Below, piece after piece: positions 15,472-23,669 of a stretch of 64,000 nt of DNA. The translations under genes were made by a program, and so were the position numbers. This DNA is from HGM04593 sp045654645. Lineage in GTDB: Bacteria > Bacteroidota > Bacteroidia > Bacteroidales > Bacteroidaceae. The DNA is taken from the NCBI GenBank assembly GCA_045654645.1, contig JAZONR010000046.1, positions 1-64,000 of the forward strand, given 5' to 3'. Position 1 is the stretch's first letter, and the number at the start of each line of letters is the position of its first letter. Below the pieces are notes generated by a model. It did no database searches. It was not told the DNA's origin and saw nothing but the letters and a program-made list of their open reading frames with translations.

Positions 15472-15492
15472 CATTCACGCATAAAACCCAAC

Positions 15493-15529
15493 AAAAAAAG
15501 TTGTACGGCTGTGCTGTACAACTTTTTTT
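15493..15529 (+). terminator. Terminator after the calycin-like gene
   Basis: 14-base arms, AAAAAAAGTTGTAC (15493-15506) and GTACAACTTTTTTT (15516-15529), around a 9-base loop. It separates the envelope operon from the por operon. The rest of 15530-15690 should hold the por promoter, but I see no convincing TTTG/TAnnTTTG pair. Confidence 0.9.
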
Positions 15530-15690
15530 GCGTTATGTGCTCAACTTTATGCCTACATCGTGAATTTTTATCAAAAAAAAGATGAAATTTGCATTTTATT
15601 GGGGTTAGACCGGTTTTTTACCCACAGATAACAGAAATTAGATAATATAACGCAGCTTTTTGCGTTGATAAAAGAGCATTTACACAGGGA

Positions 15691-16632
15691 ATGAGAAAGT
15701 GGTTATTGACAGCATTGTTGCTGGTCTGCACCCTTGGAAGGGTTCAGGCACAGTTCGATGTGCACTTTACCCACTATTGGGAGATGAAGAATTTTTACAA
15801 CCCCGCAGGTGCCGGAGCCGACAAGGAGATGAAGGTTTATGCGGCCTACAGCGACCAGATGTCGGGTTTCGAAAACAACCCCAAGACAATATTGTTTAAC
15901 ATTGACGCGCCCATCCCCTTCATAAGAAGCGACCACAATCTGGGCCTTGGTGTTGTAAACGACGAGATTGGCCGTTTCGAAAACCAGCATCTCTATCTCA
16001 ACTATGCCTACGGTTTCAAGCTCTTTGGCGGCCGCTTGGCAATTGGCGCACAGGTGGGGCTCATCAACTGCACCTTCAACAACAGCGGTCTCAACTTTGG
16101 CGGGGAGAGCTACGACCCCGCATTCCCGTCGGGTGACGCCGACGGCAACACAGTCGATTTTGGTGCCGGACTGCTCTACCAACACAAATATTTCTATGCA
16201 GGCCTGTCGGGCATCCACCTGAATTCACCACTGGTGCTCATTGGGGAAAAGAACGAAATGGAGGTGGACCCCTATTTTAATTTTATGGCCGGAGGCAATA
16301 TTCCCATAAAAAACACGTTATTATCAGTACAGCCCACACTGCAGGTGATGACCGACTTTGTCGGTTGGCGTGCCGACATTACGGCAAGAGGCACATACAG
16401 CTATCAGGGGAAAGAGTTTTTTGGCGGCATAACCTACAGCCCCACCGTCTCGGTAGCCTTCATCCTGGGTGTTGAGATGATGAATATCACTGCAAGCTAT
16501 GCCTATGAGTTGTTCACGTCGGGCGTTGGTGCCCAGAACGGCAGCCACGACATTTTCATAGGCTACAAGATAGACCTTGAGATATTTAAAAAAGGAAAAA
16601 ATAAACATAACAGTATAAGGATTTTACAATGA
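15691..16632 (+). CDS. porP: Type IX secretion membrane protein PorP/SprF family
   Basis: A 313-aa outer-membrane protein with a signal peptide (MRKWLLTALLLVCTLGRVQA) followed by the family start QFDVHFTHYWEMKNFYNPAGAG. The body is beta-strand rich, with Gly/aromatic patterns of an outer-membrane barrel. PorP/SprF proteins work with the PorK-PorN ring and the type IX substrate machinery. It is first in the por operon and its TGA overlaps the ATG of porK (16629-16632). The order porP-porK-porL-porM-porN is the Porphyromonas gingivalis order, which supports the assignment. Confidence 0.9.
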   Translation: MRKWLLTALLLVCTLGRVQAQFDVHFTHYWEMKNFYNPAGAGADKEMKVYAAYSDQMSGFENNPKTILFNIDAPIPFIRSDHNLGLGVVNDEIGRFENQHLYLNYAYGFKLFGGRLAIGAQVGLINCTFNNSGLNFGGESYDPAFPSGDADGNTVDFGAGLLYQHKYFYAGLSGIHLNSPLVLIGEKNEMEVDPYFNFMAGGNIPIKNTLLSVQPTLQVMTDFVGWRADITARGTYSYQGKEFFGGITYSPTVSVAFILGVEMMNITASYAYELFTSGVGAQNGSHDIFIGYKIDLEIFKKGKNKHNSIRILQ

Positions 16633-18062
16633 AGAAAAAAACTGTTTTTCTTTTGACAACACTTCTGGCACTGGTGATTACATCGTGCCTTAGCCCCAAC
16701 ACCGGAACAGCGAATGCTATGGGAGGAGAGGTTACCGGCATACGCGGCACAGCCGTAAACGAGCCCGCACCCTTTGGAATGGTGCTTGTACAAAGGGGCT
16801 CAATAAAGGTTGGTGATGAAGTCAGCGACTCACTTTGGGGCACGGGAGCACCATCAAAGACAATATCGGTAGATGCATTTTGGATGGATGAGACCGAGGT
16901 TTCAAACGCTAAATATCGCCAGTTTGTATATTGGGTTCGCGACTCTATCATCCGCGAGCGCCTTGCCGACCCCGCATACGGCGGCGACGAGACCTACAAG
17001 ATTACCGAGGACCAGTATGGCGAACCCATCACACCCTACCTCAACTGGAAGAAGCCCATCCCTTGGAAAAAGCCCACAGAAGATGAGAAGCGTGCCATTG
17101 AAAGCGTGTACATAACCAATCCCATCACCGGCGAGAAGATGCTCGACGCCGCACAAATGAACTATCGCTATGAGATTTATGACTACACCCAGGCCGCACT
17201 GCGAAAAAACCGCATCAACCCCGAGGAGCGCAACCGCAACACCGACATTCCCGTAGACTATGATGCCGTTGTAACAATCTCCAAGGACACAGCCTACATT
17301 GATGATGAGGGAGCTATCATACGCGAGACAATCAACCGCCCCCTCTCAGGAGCATACGACTTCCTCAACACCTACATTGTAAACATCTACCCCGACACAA
17401 CCTGTTGGGTAAACGATTTCCCCAACGCCAACAACGAGACATATCTGCAACTCTATTTCAGCCACCCCAAATATGACAACCACCCCGTTGTGGGCATCAG
17501 CTGGGAGCAGGCCAACGCCTTCTGTGCCTGGAGAACAGAGTATCTGCTTCGCGGTATGGGCCCACAGGCAAAGTGGATACAGCGCTATCGACTGCCCTCT
17601 GAGGCCGAATGGGAATTTGCTGCACGCGGCAAAAGCGGCAGCCGTTTCCCCTGGGAGCAAAGCGACACCAAGAGCGATGCCGGCTGCTATTATGCAAACT
17701 ACAAGCCCGGCGAGGGCAACTACACACAAGACGGCAGCCTCATCACATCGGCTTGCGGCATCTTCTCGGCCAACACTAACGGCCTCTATGATATGGCCGG
17801 CAACGTAGCCGAGTGGACATCCACCGTCTACACCGATGCCGGCGTGCTGCAGATGAGCGACATTAACCCCGACCTCCAATACCGCGCCGCAAAAGAGGAC
17901 CCATACAGGCTCAAGAAGAAAGCCATACGCGGCGGCTCGTGGAAAGATCCCGTGAAATATATTCAAGGCGCCACACGCTCGTATGAATACCAAAATGAGT
18001 CTCGCTCATACATCGGTTTCCGCTGCGTAAGAAGCTACGCCGGCAGCGACCGCAGAAAATAA
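16629..18062 (+). CDS. porK: Type IX secretion lipoprotein PorK/GldK
   Basis: A 477-aa lipoprotein (LVITSC, C20) with a formylglycine-generating-enzyme (SUMF1)-like domain. Visible blocks are FGMVLVQRGS, WMDETEVSNAKYRQF, HPVVGISWEQANAFCAWR, RLPSEAEWEFAARG, GLYDMAGNVAEWTS and IRGGSWKD, with the usual ending IGFRCVR. In GldK the fold is structural: it forms the outer-membrane-attached periplasmic ring with PorN. The long insertion between about residues 110 and 270 is common in PorK. Its start is coupled to porP. Confidence 0.95.
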   Translation: MKKKTVFLLTTLLALVITSCLSPNTGTANAMGGEVTGIRGTAVNEPAPFGMVLVQRGSIKVGDEVSDSLWGTGAPSKTISVDAFWMDETEVSNAKYRQFVYWVRDSIIRERLADPAYGGDETYKITEDQYGEPITPYLNWKKPIPWKKPTEDEKRAIESVYITNPITGEKMLDAAQMNYRYEIYDYTQAALRKNRINPEERNRNTDIPVDYDAVVTISKDTAYIDDEGAIIRETINRPLSGAYDFLNTYIVNIYPDTTCWVNDFPNANNETYLQLYFSHPKYDNHPVVGISWEQANAFCAWRTEYLLRGMGPQAKWIQRYRLPSEAEWEFAARGKSGSRFPWEQSDTKSDAGCYYANYKPGEGNYTQDGSLITSACGIFSANTNGLYDMAGNVAEWTSTVYTDAGVLQMSDINPDLQYRAAKEDPYRLKKKAIRGGSWKDPVKYIQGATRSYEYQNESRSYIGFRCVRSYAGSDRRK

Positions 18063-18094
18063 AACCATAACATAACGCAAAAACCCTTCAAGAT

Positions 18095-18844
18095 ATGAAA
18101 AAGGCAAAAGGCTTTATAAAAAGCATACAGGCATATATGGACTCGGCACAGGGAAAGACCATTCTTAACTATCTCTATAGCTGGGGTGCTGCAATCGTAA
18201 TCCTTGGAACACTCTTCAAGCTAACCCACCTTCCGGGAGCAAACATAATGCTGTTTGTGGGTATGGGCACCGAGGTTATTGTGTTCTTCTTCTCAGCATT
18301 TGAACGCCCCTATGATGTTGCCGAGGAGGAGGCCAAAGAGGAGGCGGCAGCCGGCGGCGGCCAGCCTATAATAATCAACGGCCCCATTATGACAGGAGCA
18401 GCCGTTCCCCCTGCAACAAGCAACAACGAAAAAGCAGAAGCCGCACCAACCGGCCCCATTGTTGTTGGAGGCGGTGCACCCGTTGCTGCGGGCTACAGTG
18501 GAGGCGTTCCGGCCGTGTCATCGGCCAGCATAGGCGAGATGGACAAGGCTACAGAGGAGTATGTAGACAAGGTGCGCGAACTCACCGAGGCAATACAACG
18601 CATTTCACTGCAGACCGAGGCCCTTGGACGCAGTATGGAGGAGATGGACACCCTAAGCCGCAACCTCACAGGCGTGAACGCCCTCTACGAGGTGCATTTG
18701 CGCAGTGCCGGCGGCCAGTTGAATGCCATTGACCAGGTAAACGAACAGACAAAGAAGATGGCACTGCAGATTGAGGAACTCAACGCCCTCTATGCACGTA
18801 TGATTGAGGCGATGACATCAAATATGAACCGTCCACAAATTTAA
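18095..18844 (+). CDS. porL: Type IX secretion motor protein PorL/GldL
   Basis: A 249-aa inner-membrane protein with two helices at about residues 28-43 and 50-68. E60 in GMGTEVIVFFF is the probable counterpart of the helix-2 glutamate that is needed for proton-driven rotation in GldL. The cytoplasmic part has a Gly/Ala/Pro-rich linker (about 75-145) and then a coiled coil (about 150-245). With PorM it forms the GldLM motor that powers type IX export. It lies 32 bases after porK and 12 bases before porM. Confidence 0.95.
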   Translation: MKKAKGFIKSIQAYMDSAQGKTILNYLYSWGAAIVILGTLFKLTHLPGANIMLFVGMGTEVIVFFFSAFERPYDVAEEEAKEEAAAGGGQPIIINGPIMTGAAVPPATSNNEKAEAAPTGPIVVGGGAPVAAGYSGGVPAVSSASIGEMDKATEEYVDKVRELTEAIQRISLQTEALGRSMEEMDTLSRNLTGVNALYEVHLRSAGGQLNAIDQVNEQTKKMALQIEELNALYARMIEAMTSNMNRPQI

Positions 18845-18856
18845 ACATCCCCACCG

Positions 18857-20428
18857 ATGAAAATAAAGAAACAAAAAGTTTCGCCACGTCAGAAGATGAT
18901 AAACCTGATGTATGTACTTCTGATGGCAATGCTTGCGATGAACGTCTCCTCGGACGTGCTCAACGGCTTCACGCTTGTCGATGACAGCCTCACAAGAAGC
19001 ACCGAGAACACAAGCACACAAAACAAGGTCCTATACAGCACCTTAGGCGAGATGATGGCCAAAAACCCCGAAAAAGTGCGCGAATGGTATATGCGCGCCA
19101 ACAGCGTAAGGGAGAAGTCGGACAGCCTATGCAACCTTGCCGACAAACTGAAGCAACGCATTGCCATTGAGGCCGACGGAGAGGATGCCGACTACAGCAA
19201 CCTGCGCAACCGCGAGAACCTTGAAGCAGCTACATACGTAATGCTCTCGGGCGTGCACAGCGAAGGAACAAAGCTCTATAATGCCATAAACGAATACCGC
19301 GAATCGATGCTGCAGATTGTGGAGAGCCCCACACAGAAAGAGCTCATTGCCAACTGTATGAGCACCGATGTTCCCAATCGCGACATCTCTCTCAACAAGA
19401 ACTGGCAGGAGTACCATTTCGAGAGTATGCCCGCCATCACAGCCATCACCCTGCTCACAAAAATTCAGAACGATGTGCGCTATGTAGAGGGTGAGGTGCT
19501 GCACGCACTCTCAAAGAATGTAGACCTTGGCGACGTGCGCGTAAACGAGATAAAAGCACTGGTAATCCCCACATCAAAGAACATTGTGCGTGGCAGCGAC
19601 TTCTCGGCACAGATAATACTTGCCGCAGTAGACTCCACACAACGCCCCGAGATTTACGTGGATAGCACACTGCTCGAAAACGGCGAATACAGCGTGCGCT
19701 GCAACAAAACAGGCGACTTCACGCTCAACGGCTATATGCTTGTGAACGACGGCGCCGGCACATCCACACGTTACGATTTTTCACAGGAATACACTGTCGT
19801 AGACCCCACTGCAACAGTGAGCGCATCACTTATGAACGTGCTCTATGCCGGCTTTGAGAACCCCGTGAGCATCTCCGTTCCGGGAGTGCCTGCAAACAAA
19901 ATCTCGGCCGGCATCACCAAGGGCAGCGCGCAAATAAAAAGCGACGGCAAGGGTGGCTTCATTGTTATCCCCACAAAGATTGGCGAGGAACTGCTCATTG
20001 GCGTAACTGCACGCAACGATGAGGGCCGCAGCCAAAGTATGGGCGAATATGCCTTCCGTGTGCGCCAGCTCCCCAACCCCACCCCCTTCATCGAGTACAA
20101 GGACAAAGACGGCAACACCCAACGCTATCGCGGCGGCGAGCCATTCAGCAAGCAGGCGCTTATGGGCACACAGGGCATTGTGGCAGCCATTGACGACGGG
20201 TTGTTGAACATTGGTTTCAAGGTGCTCTCCTTCGAGACAGTCTTCTACGATAATATGGGCAACGCAATACCCCTCACATCGCAGGGCGCAGCCTTCTCGC
20301 AACAGCAGAAGGATATGTTCCGCAGCCTTGGACGCAAGAAACGCTTCTACATCTCACACGTAAAGGCCATTGGACCGGATAATGTAGAGCGCCTGCTCAC
20401 AACATCGCTCGAGGTAATTATAGACTAA
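18857..20428 (+). CDS. porM: Type IX secretion motor protein PorM/GldM
   Basis: A 523-aa protein with one N-terminal inner-membrane helix (about residues 14-33, LMYVLLMAMLAMNVSSDVL) and a long periplasmic arm of repeated beta domains, reaching from PorL in the inner membrane to the PorK-PorN ring. The length matches the family. Family features include the N-terminal RQKMINLMYVLLMAMLAMNV block and the KFDDG-like segment IDDGLLNIGFKV toward the C terminus. Third motor gene of the operon. Confidence 0.95.
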   Translation: MKIKKQKVSPRQKMINLMYVLLMAMLAMNVSSDVLNGFTLVDDSLTRSTENTSTQNKVLYSTLGEMMAKNPEKVREWYMRANSVREKSDSLCNLADKLKQRIAIEADGEDADYSNLRNRENLEAATYVMLSGVHSEGTKLYNAINEYRESMLQIVESPTQKELIANCMSTDVPNRDISLNKNWQEYHFESMPAITAITLLTKIQNDVRYVEGEVLHALSKNVDLGDVRVNEIKALVIPTSKNIVRGSDFSAQIILAAVDSTQRPEIYVDSTLLENGEYSVRCNKTGDFTLNGYMLVNDGAGTSTRYDFSQEYTVVDPTATVSASLMNVLYAGFENPVSISVPGVPANKISAGITKGSAQIKSDGKGGFIVIPTKIGEELLIGVTARNDEGRSQSMGEYAFRVRQLPNPTPFIEYKDKDGNTQRYRGGEPFSKQALMGTQGIVAAIDDGLLNIGFKVLSFETVFYDNMGNAIPLTSQGAAFSQQQKDMFRSLGRKKRFYISHVKAIGPDNVERLLTTSLEVIID

Positions 20429-20452
20429 AAAACAGAAACAACACAATACAGT

Positions 20453-21568
20453 ATGCAGTACATCAACAGAATATTGGCAGTGGCAGCGCTTGCTTTCCTT
20501 GCGCACACAGCATTTGCACAGCCCCCCGCACGTAAAAGCAACGACCAGAAGGAGAAGAAGAGTCCGGCAGCAACAGTGGGTCTCTCTCCAAGGGCTATGA
20601 GCCAGTTTCCCACAAATGCCACACCACAAGAGGTAGATTGGAAACGCGAAGTTTACCGCAGCCTTGAACTGCAAAAAGAGAAAAATGCATCGCTCTACTA
20701 CCCAGTAGAGCCCACAGGGGGAACATACAACCTGTTCACATACATTTTCCTAAACATACTCGAGGGCAACATCACAGCCTACAAGTATAACCTTGACGGC
20801 CTTGAGCAGTTTACCGAAGAGAATGTGCTTTCACCTATGGATATGCTTGAGAACTACCGCATCTACTACGAGGAGAAAGACGGCAAGGTTGTGGTGGGAA
20901 ACAGCGATATACCAAGTGCCGAGGTGATGAGCTACTACATAAAGGAGAGCTATTGGTATGACCAGCGCACCGGCACATATGGCCAAATGGTAACAGCCAT
21001 TTGCCCCGTGCTTCACCGCTCGGGCGATTTTGGCTCGGATGTAACAAAATACCCTATGTTCTGGCTCAAATATGATGAAATTTCGCCATTGCTTGCACAA
21101 CAGCCTATGATGACAAGCAGCCTCAACAATGTGATGTCGATGACAATGGATGACTTTTTCAGAAGGGGATGCTACGAGGGAGAAATATACAAGACGGTGA
21201 ACACACGTAACCTTGCCATTGCACAATACTGCACCGACTCGGCCTCTGTAAAGAAAGAGCAGGAGAAGATTGAGCAACAGCTCAAGGATTTCCGCACCAA
21301 CCTTTGGAATACAAAGACCGTTGCGCAGATGCGTCAAGACTCTATTGACGCAGCCACCGCCGCAGCAAACGACACCATTGCTGCAAAAGAAACAGCCAAA
21401 AAGGCCCCCAAGAAGGAGAGGGTTGCACGCAGCGCCGGCACAAAAAGAGCAGCTGCGGCCAAGAAGACCGAGACAAAAAAGACCAAAACAACAAAAAGCC
21501 GCAAGGAGAAGAGCCCCGGCAACACAGGCGGTGATGCAAAAGTATCGGTACGCCGCACACGACGATAA
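20453..21568 (+). CDS. porN: Type IX secretion ring protein PorN/GldN with basic tail
   Basis: A 371-aa periplasmic protein with a signal peptide (MQYINRILAVAALAFLAHTAFA). The GldN domain spans about residues 60-270 (VYRSLELQKEKNASLYYPVEP; LTSLL-like segments; DDFFRRGCYEGEI). It binds PorK to form the outer-membrane ring. The last 70 residues (about 300-371) are unusual: nearly all Ala, Lys, Thr and Arg, like a histone tail. The tail stays in frame through low-complexity DNA with the same codon bias as the domain, so it looks real. Last gene of the por operon; a hairpin at 21639 follows. Confidence 0.9.
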   Translation: MQYINRILAVAALAFLAHTAFAQPPARKSNDQKEKKSPAATVGLSPRAMSQFPTNATPQEVDWKREVYRSLELQKEKNASLYYPVEPTGGTYNLFTYIFLNILEGNITAYKYNLDGLEQFTEENVLSPMDMLENYRIYYEEKDGKVVVGNSDIPSAEVMSYYIKESYWYDQRTGTYGQMVTAICPVLHRSGDFGSDVTKYPMFWLKYDEISPLLAQQPMMTSSLNNVMSMTMDDFFRRGCYEGEIYKTVNTRNLAIAQYCTDSASVKKEQEKIEQQLKDFRTNLWNTKTVAQMRQDSIDAATAAANDTIAAKETAKKAPKKERVARSAGTKRAAAAKKTETKKTKTTKSRKEKSPGNTGGDAKVSVRRTRR

Positions 21569-21638
21569 ACATTTTTACTTAAAATATTGTTTATTTACTT
21601 ATTTTATCGTTCTTTTGCGACACGAATAGGTATTTAGG

Positions 21639-21674
21639 CAGCATTGTTGAAACCTCATTCGGGCAACAATGCTG
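21639..21674 (+). terminator. Hairpin ending the por operon
   Basis: 11-base arms CAGCATTGTTG (21639-21649) and CAACAATGCTG (21664-21674), followed by TCTTGATTATTA. A moderate terminator between porN and the next barrel gene. Confidence 0.65.
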
Positions 21675-21702
21675 TCTTGATTATTAATTAAATAGTAGAA
21701 TT

Positions 21703-22347
21703 ATGAAAAAGTTTTTCGGTATCCTGGTAGTAATAGGTCTATTTCTTGCTACACCCGTTGCGGCACAATTTGATTTCGGTATTAAGGCCGGTGTAAACCT
21801 CTCTCAGAAGCCCACAGACATCAATGTTCTCAAAAACGACATTAAGGGTGAAGCCGGTTGGTTTGTTGGTCCCACAGCAAAGTTTGTGTTCCCCATCGTA
21901 GGCCTTGGCATTGAAGCCAACGTACTCTACTCACAGAAGAATGTTGCAATTGAGGATGTAAACATCCTGGACCAGAGCATCGACCTGCCCCTGTATCTTC
22001 GTTACGAACTCAATCTTCCTGTTGTGAGCAAGTTCTTTGAGCCATTCATTGCTGTTGGTCCCCAGTTTGGTTGGAACATCGGCAGCAAGAAAATTGCGCT
22101 GAACAGCGTTGATGACGTTACAGGTCTCACCAAGAGAAGCTACAACTTCGCCGACAGCAGCTTCAGCCTCAACTTTGGCCTTGGAGTGGTTCTCTTTGAC
22201 CACATACAGATTCACGGCAACTACAACCTCGCTATGGGAAAGACCGCCGAATACAAGGAGGGCGTAATGAACAGCGCCTTGGAGATTTTCAAGAAGGAGG
22301 AGTCAAAGACCAACACCTGGCAAATCTCATTGGCATACCTTTTCTAA
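21703..22347 (+). CDS. PorT-like outer-membrane barrel protein
   Basis: A 214-aa protein with a signal peptide (MKKFFGILVVIGLFLATPVAA) then QFDFGIKAGVNLSQKP, the usual opening of the small PorT-family barrels. Eight or so amphipathic strands follow and it ends WQISLAYLF. PorT in P. gingivalis is needed for type IX secretion, and the gene lies right after porN. Many Bacteroidetes barrels share this domain without any type IX role, so the link is suggestive only. Confidence 0.75.
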   Translation: MKKFFGILVVIGLFLATPVAAQFDFGIKAGVNLSQKPTDINVLKNDIKGEAGWFVGPTAKFVFPIVGLGIEANVLYSQKNVAIEDVNILDQSIDLPLYLRYELNLPVVSKFFEPFIAVGPQFGWNIGSKKIALNSVDDVTGLTKRSYNFADSSFSLNFGLGVVLFDHIQIHGNYNLAMGKTAEYKEGVMNSALEIFKKEESKTNTWQISLAYLF

Positions 22348-22366
22348 ACCCTATAACCATACAAAG

Positions 22367-22397
22367 CAGACCGATGGGGGAACACCCTGTCGGTCTG
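22367..22397 (+). terminator. Hairpin after the PorT-like gene
   Basis: CAGACCGAT (22367-22375) and GTCGGTCTG (22389-22397) pair with one wobble. The tail TGTATGTT is only weakly U-rich. Confidence 0.55.
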
Positions 22398-22449
22398 TGT
22401 ATGTTAGAAAAGCTGCGTTGAAAGCATTAACTCAAAACCAAGCAACACT

Positions 22450-23631
22450 ATGGAACAAGAATTCATCCCTCTGCTCAATAGATTAGGCATTGAAACAAAC
22501 AACATAAACGCCATACATTGGATTGGCACAATACTGTGCATTGTGCTGCTTTTCTACGTGAGCAGCTTTGTGTGCCAAAGGATTGTGATACCCATAGTGA
22601 ATTCAATAACAAAAAAGACACGCATAAAGTGGGACGACATCATACTCAGCAGCAACAACCTCAAGCAGCTGTGCAACCTTGTTGTGGGTATTCTGTTAAT
22701 GGCACTCCTCAAATTCATTGTCTATGAGAGTTCACAGCTTCACGGCGTAGTTACAAAAATCTCATCAGTATACATAACCATTGTCTTCACCAGCCTGTGC
22801 TGTGGACTGCTCACCTCGTTCTATCAAATTTCCAACCAGGCCGAAAGAACAAAGAACCACACCCTGCAGGGCGTGTTCCAAATGCTGAAAATCATTGTTA
22901 TATGCATTGGAACCATCATTGTAGCGAGCATCATCATCGACAAGGATCCCACAAAGCTGCTTGCAGGACTCGGAGCATCGGCAGCTGTGCTTATGTTGGT
23001 ATTCAAGGATAGTATTATGGGCCTTGTGGCCGGCGTTCAACTGGCCGCCAACGATATGCTGCACCCCGGAGACTGGATTACGGTGGAGAAGTATGGCGCA
23101 GACGGAACAGTGTTAGACGTTACACTAACCACCGTGAAGGTAGAGAACTGGGACAAGACAATAACCACCATCCCGCCCTATGCCCTTGTGAGCGATTCGT
23201 TTCAGAACTGGAGGGGAATGTTCAACAGTGGCGGACGCCGCATAAAACGCTCTATCTACATCGATATGAGCTCAATATCCTTCTGCAACGACACACTGCT
23301 TGCCACACTTTTAGAAAAAGGCATATTGAAAGAGGCCGACAAAGAAAAGCGCCAGGTAAACCTGACCGTCTTTCGCCAGTGGCTCGAGGAGTGGCTGCGC
23401 AACCACCCATCTGTAAACAAAAAGATGATGATTATGGTGCGACAGCTGCAACCCACAAGCCAGGGACTGCCGCTTGAGCTCTATTTCTTCTTTGACGGAA
23501 CAGGGTGGGTAGACTATGAGCACCTGCAAGCCGAGATTTTTGAGCAGGTATTCGCATTGTTGCCACAGTTTGGCCTAAAGGTGTTCCAAAGCCCCACCGG
23601 CAACGATATAAAATGCTTTGTTGCAAACTGA
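22450..23631 (+). CDS. MscS-family mechanosensitive channel, YbdG-like
   Basis: A 393-aa inner-membrane protein with about five N-terminal helices (residues 1-175), the pore-lining third helix region around LLAGLGASAAVLMLVFKDSIMGLVAGV, and the MscS beta domain HPGDWITVEKYGADGTVLDVTLTTVKVENWDKTITTIPPYALVS, here seen in separate blocks. The long C-terminal domain and the NWDKTITTIPPY form resemble E. coli YbdG rather than MscS. It should open on osmotic downshock. It is single or loosely linked with priA (38 bases downstream). Confidence 0.85.
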   Translation: MEQEFIPLLNRLGIETNNINAIHWIGTILCIVLLFYVSSFVCQRIVIPIVNSITKKTRIKWDDIILSSNNLKQLCNLVVGILLMALLKFIVYESSQLHGVVTKISSVYITIVFTSLCCGLLTSFYQISNQAERTKNHTLQGVFQMLKIIVICIGTIIVASIIIDKDPTKLLAGLGASAAVLMLVFKDSIMGLVAGVQLAANDMLHPGDWITVEKYGADGTVLDVTLTTVKVENWDKTITTIPPYALVSDSFQNWRGMFNSGGRRIKRSIYIDMSSISFCNDTLLATLLEKGILKEADKEKRQVNLTVFRQWLEEWLRNHPSVNKKMMIMVRQLQPTSQGLPLELYFFFDGTGWVDYEHLQAEIFEQVFALLPQFGLKVFQSPTGNDIKCFVAN

Positions 23632-23669
23632 CAAGGCTTGCCTGTTCTTCCTGATAACCTCGCGTTCCA

